64,000 nt of DNA from Helopsaltes ochotensis (lineage: Eukaryota; Chordata; Aves; Passeriformes; Locustellidae): the NCBI GenBank assembly GCA_013400155.1, contig VXBM01000867.1:1-64000 (forward strand). Reading direction: 5' to 3'. Below the pieces are notes generated by a model. The model was given only the letters and a program-made list of their open reading frames with translations, was not told the origin of the DNA and ran no database searches. The translations under genes were made by a program, and so were the position numbers. Below are positions 59,765-64,000 of the stretch, piece after piece; the stretch's first letter is position 1; each line of letters starts with the position of its first letter.

Positions 59765-61206
59765 AATGACCCATGTGCATGCTTTTATTTGTTAATACTT
59801 CCATGTATCCTGTTTAATGAAACAGCTTCTGCATATTCTCACTGTACCTCCCTGATTAAAAATAAAGGTTTCCTCATTGTACTTCAGATATTATATGTGA
59901 GAAATATATCCCAGCCTGGCACTGGTTTTTAAAGCTTTCCAACCTTGTATTCATTGCAAGTTAGTTACCCACTAATTATTGCTACTAATAAAATTGCATG
60001 GTACATTGATTTATGTAGGGATTGCTTAATTCAAGATCAAAGCCAAATCTTTTTATTCATATCTTAAGAGATGAAGGATGTAATTGAGTTCATATATAGG
60101 CTGTTAAGTAACTTGCATATTTACCTCGTAACTAGAACCGCTTCCTGAGCTGGTGTGCTGGCCCTTTAATCCAGGGTATGAAGTTCAAACAGTAACTCTA
60201 CTGAAAGGGAGCCATAAAGACAGATAGATTGGGAATCCCTGCATCCTGATTACCCAAGATAAGAAGGTATTTGGGAGTGGAAGAAAAGGTGGTGAAAGCT
60301 AAATTAGCTGTCTTTGAGATAAAAGTTAATTTCCTTAAGAGAAAAGCCCAGTTAAGACACTGTCCCGTTTAAATCTAAATGCTCACAGTAAAGGCAGCAG
60401 GCAACTTTTACGTTTACTGGAGATAATCTTTATGGTTCTGGTGGTTGCCTCTGCAGAGGGGATGCAGGCAGTGGTATATACAAACACTTTAAGAGATAGA
60501 GATCTGCAGAAGAATGCAGGCCCGGTGTAAAGCATTGGGTGCTGAAACAGAGAAAGAAATTGAATTAATATATGCAAAAAGCTGCTTTTACTGTGAAGCT
60601 AAAAATATGCAGGATTTTCTTGTGGAGCTCCAGAAATCATTATAGATGATGGGAGCAGTAACTCAGAGAAATGCCAATTACTGACTTCCCAGATTGCTCA
60701 GCATAAGTGATCAAATGCATGTTGCAGCTGATAGATCTGCACAAAAACATTTTACACACATGCTGCAGAATTCAGACCCTGAATATTGAAACCTACTTGT
60801 AAATAATTTGTTCTGATTTAAACAATGTGTTTGTCTTTGGAAGCAGCTGGTGTTTAACTGTTATACTGATTTTAATGTTGAGAAAGTAAACAATTTCTGA
60901 TTGATGTTAGCAGTAGTTCACTATGCAGCCTCATGCATGCTTAAAAAGCCTTTCATATTATGGTATGTCTTCATACACAGTACAAGAAAAGAAAAGGCAA
61001 GGAGGCTTGCAAGTATTTGTGTCAGAGAGGATTTTTCATTGGACATTGCACTTTCTCCCTGGTCTGAAATGCCTTCTTACAAATGGGGCTGGCAGGATGA
61101 CCAAGGTAGGATCCCGGGAACATTTATGCACACTTGCTTTCATTTAGAAATGGCTTGAGCCTCAGGCAACCAAACAGTGGAAACTGGTTTCAAACACTGT
61201 CTCATC
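59765..61206. other. Non-coding stretch containing a candidate regulatory block
   Basis: No gene recognised. 60120-60740 is listed separately. Confidence 0.45.
60120..60740. promoter_or_regulatory. Candidate conserved non-coding block
   Basis: CTCGTAACTAGAACCGCTTCC, GGCCCTTTAATCCAGGG, GAGATAAAAGTTAATTTCC and CACTGTCCCGTTTAAATC are high-complexity words with TAATCC and TTAATT cores and some CpGs. Texture-based inference. Confidence 0.3.
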
Positions 61207-61257
61207 CTGTCCCTTCCCTTGCTTCCTGCCGTCTTCAGTCACTCCAGAGTTTCAAAA
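61207..61257 (+). repeat. Copy 2 of the unnamed 51-bp dispersed repeat
   Basis: It matches 59714-59764 with three transitions only. The surrounding 61170-61340 is GC-richer and pyrimidine-rich, so the full repeat may be longer and better preserved here. Confidence 0.75.
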
Positions 61258-62489
61258 GCCTTGCCCATTCCAGTGCTTTTCTCCAGTCCTTCCAACAAGA
61301 CCGGACCAGAATCTGATTTTGCACCTGGGGTGCAGCTGGCTCTCCCCTGCCCTGAGACTCTGGCTAGAGGTGCCTGAGGAGCTCTCACCATGGGCTAAGC
61401 CTTGGCTGAGGTTTTGGCTTCAATGCCTCTCTGTTCTTTGTTCATTGAATTAGTTCATGGGCTTTTTCACCTAATTCAGAAGCAACTATATTGCTCAGAC
61501 TTATATCTTTAGCAATGTGCTCAAAAGCTTACTTTCAAAGTCATGGAGACACTTGAAGAAATTAATTTACTAGCAGAAGCATAAGAAAAGCCCTATAATT
61601 TTCTTTACATGTGATTTTAAAAACCACCCTTCCTGATCTGGGTTGAAACTCAGCATTTTGACATCACATTTTAGCCTTGCCTGGGATGCTGTTCGCCTTG
61701 CAAGCACCCTGGTGTAGCTCCATGGGCGTCTGCCTGAATAGAGACTTCAGTCTGTGCCCTGTCATGTTTTAGAACATAATTTTTTTAAATCATCTAATTA
61801 AGCAAACTGGTTCATTATAAGCAATGCTAAGGTGTTGATTCAATTCCTGCCTCTGATTTTTTTTTCAAGGTTGTTTACCTGTGAAGCCATGTGTAACTAA
61901 AGAAAATCCCCACAGCAAGTGGTAGAAGATTGAGAGAGAAGAGGCCTCACTATTGCATTTCTTTAAGCTTTAGTCCAAAATCTCCAAGCCCCCAAGGTTT
62001 AATTATCGTGTGCAGTCTAGTGTTGAATAGGAAAAAGGGACTGTAGCACGAAGGAAAGATTTTTCACACTGATACTCACAAAAGAACAGAAGCATTAATT
62101 GAAAAAAAAATGTTCTAAGGTTCTCAGTGCATTTGAAGTGAATAAAAGGGAAATAACTGTCAGGGACTGCGCAAATTATGAGCGGAATTATAAATATTGA
62201 GTGTTTATACATCTCTACAACAAGAAATGCATCTTTTGGCTTACTGCAGCAGAATAAATATGCCAGAAGAGTACAAGTTAGAGCTTTTCAAGTTTTCTTA
62301 GGCCTTTTCTTTATCTTATTTCAAATTAGGTTACTGGCTTAAAAGAACTCAAAAGGTGAAAAAGACCTCACACTATTATTCACTTTAGCACATATGTGAC
62401 CTGAAGAGGATTAAAGGTTTGTTCAATCTCTATTCATAGTATTCTTACAGCATTTTCAAAGGACCTTTTAAACAAAGGTTGCCAAACAA

Positions 62490-62600
62490 AGCATTTCTTT
62501 TGTTGCTACTTAGCTGAGGCCTATTGTCAATTAATAAGCAGGTTTTCACTTCAGTGTAATTGGGGCTTTCAATTCCAATTACGCTGCATATATATAGAAA
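62490..62600. promoter_or_regulatory. Candidate enhancer with inverted homeodomain-type sites
   Basis: GTAATTGG (62556-62563) and CCAATTAC (62575-62582) form a perfect 8-bp inverted pair with an 11-nt spacer. CAATTAATAA lies 20 bp upstream. Such facing ATTA sites suit homeodomain dimers or pairs. Sequence complexity is high. Inference from motifs only. Confidence 0.35.
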
Positions 62601-63258
62601 ATGTGAATGCAATATTAATAGCAACATAAATTTGTGCATATGTGTGTGCATACACAGATACATATGTACACACCCTCCACAAACATGTCTCCATGTAACA
62701 CCACACAATACCTTGTTACAGCAGATGCTATGTTCCACCACAGACTTGGCTGCATTTTAATTGTACCTTTAATCGGTATTGCTACAAAATGCTTTGATGT
62801 TTTCAAATTTGATGTTACAAATAGCCTGTGTAGATAATAATTATGGTTAAACCAGGAGTAGGTACTACTATGGTTACATTTATTCTAGACACCAATATGT
62901 ATTTTGATATTTTTAATTAATTTTATTTTCTAGACTGAGTCTTGTTGCAGTGTGAGTTTTTGGAAAAGTTTGACTAAAGGATGTTCCACCCCATTTTGGT
63001 GAACTGAAAATTAATATTTATTGTCTTTTCAACCTTTTCTTGAATGAGCACATCTTAACTGGAGTAGCTCATAATAAATGCCATTTACCATAATAAAACA
63101 GTCATCTTTTAGGACAGGAAGGAAATTTCATTTTGAGATGAACACATTATGAGATTTTGAAAAATTATGTATTGCAATCACACCAGACACCTGAAGTTCA
63201 ACATAAACCCACTTATTTTATGCACTCACATATATGCACGTCTATCTATACAAAGAAT

Positions 63259-63292
63259 ACATATATATATACATGCATACATATATATATAA
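63259..63292. repeat. TA/CA-rich microsatellite
   Basis: Two TATATATATA blocks separated by CATGCATACA. Confidence 0.85.
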
Positions 63293-64000
63293 ATCTGCAT
63301 TGTATGTGGAGATTAATAGATGGTGAGGTAGATGTGGGTATATAGATCGATGCACTCACAAGGATTCTTGTGGGATTTTGACCCCCTTAAATAGAAGTGA
63401 TTCATTATTGGAGGAAATACGTGTGACACAAAAGGATTATATCCTTATTTGCATAATTAATCTCAGCAAAGCACTTAGTGGAAGCAGAATGAACTGACTG
63501 CTGATAGAAGCAAAAGTGCCATGTGCAAGCCTGTTAGACTGACCCAAGGTCCAGCCTCAGCCAGAAAGGAGAGAGGGTTCCTTATCTATCAAATGTGGTA
63601 AAAGATAGGGCTGCAACGTTTACAAGAACCAAGGCATGGACCTGCAGACACTTGGAAACATCAGAGTGTTAGGGTAGGTGAGCTGTGGAGAGCTCAGTGC
63701 AGACCTGGCCTCGGTCTGGGTGGAGAAGCTGCACATTTTATTGACTATCATCACACCACAGGGTACCTGACCAGCCTTTACTGCAGGCAGAGGAAACGTT
63801 CTCATCATGTGCCTTTTTTCCCCTTCAGAAAATCTGCCTCTAAGAATTAACGCTGGAGGAAGTTTTTTTCCCTCTCTCATTCTAGACTCAGTATAGTAAA
63901 TCTCATCTTTCAGTTTTTATCCAACTATTTCTAATCTGTGGACCTGAATCCTTATTTTTATCCCTAATTTTTATTCCCAGGTTATTGTGAACTTGAAGAA

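Larger units (their letters stand above)
61258..64000. other. AT-rich non-coding stretch, no gene recognised
   Basis: No gene or repeat family recognised, apart from the regulatory candidate at 62490 and TA/CA-rich low-complexity sequence at 62630-62670 and 63259-63292. Confidence 0.5.

Noticed and set aside
1..64000. CRISPR array, operon, insertion sequence or other prokaryotic system
   Set aside because: Repeat content (CR1, tRNA-Ile SINE, vertebrate microsatellites) and the lack of dense coding show a bird nuclear genome. The only regular array (12 bp, no spacers) is a minisatellite.

Overview
The window looks like bird nuclear DNA, most likely from a songbird (oscine passerine). I recognise no protein-coding exon, tRNA, rRNA or known microRNA in its 64 kb. 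The avian call rests on many CR1 non-LTR retrotransposon copies, several ending in the typical bird CR1 tail (ATTCTGTGA / TCATAGAAT type). The passerine call rests on one antisense SINE at 45995-46130. Its head looks like tRNA-Ile and its tail is CR1-like, as in the TguSINE1 family known from zebra finch. The base composition is AT-rich and CpG-poor except for a few islands. I read the window as a gene desert or a very large intron. I could not name the locus.

Layout. 1-20 kb: AT-rich sequence with most of the CR1 copies: antisense at 3433, 5669/5711, 9199 and 14659, sense at 12215, plus decayed sense fragments near 8390, 16471 and 17930. A 91-base assembly gap at 19336 follows a run of 33 T. 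20-38 kb: few young repeats. It holds remnants of an ancient short palindromic repeat and several blocks with the texture of conserved non-coding regulatory DNA (around 24.1, 28.0, 28.9, 30.0, 32.7, 34.5, 37.0 and 37.4 kb). One antisense CR1 sits at 31659. Inside this zone is a CpG-rich segment (34.5-35.2 kb) carrying two tandem arrays: a minisatellite of about 32 bp units and a perfect 12-bp array of 14 full copies. 38-64 kb: mostly featureless AT-rich sequence with microsatellites (a 75-bp AAT array at 41918), the SINE, a 17-bp-stem hairpin at 53339, a dispersed repeat pair (59714 and 61207), and blocks rich in homeodomain-type sites near 57.0, 60.3 and 62.5 kb.

The long open frames across the 12-bp array, which are open on both strands, come from a stop-free repeat and are not treated as genes. 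Most other long open frames are short, lack any recognisable domain, or are CR1 reverse-transcriptase debris. No pathway or operon-like organisation applies. What biology can be suggested is regulatory: a set of possible enhancers and a CpG-rich possible promoter disturbed by a repeat expansion. All conservation calls rest on sequence texture alone and need a multi-species alignment. I found no clear new biological system.
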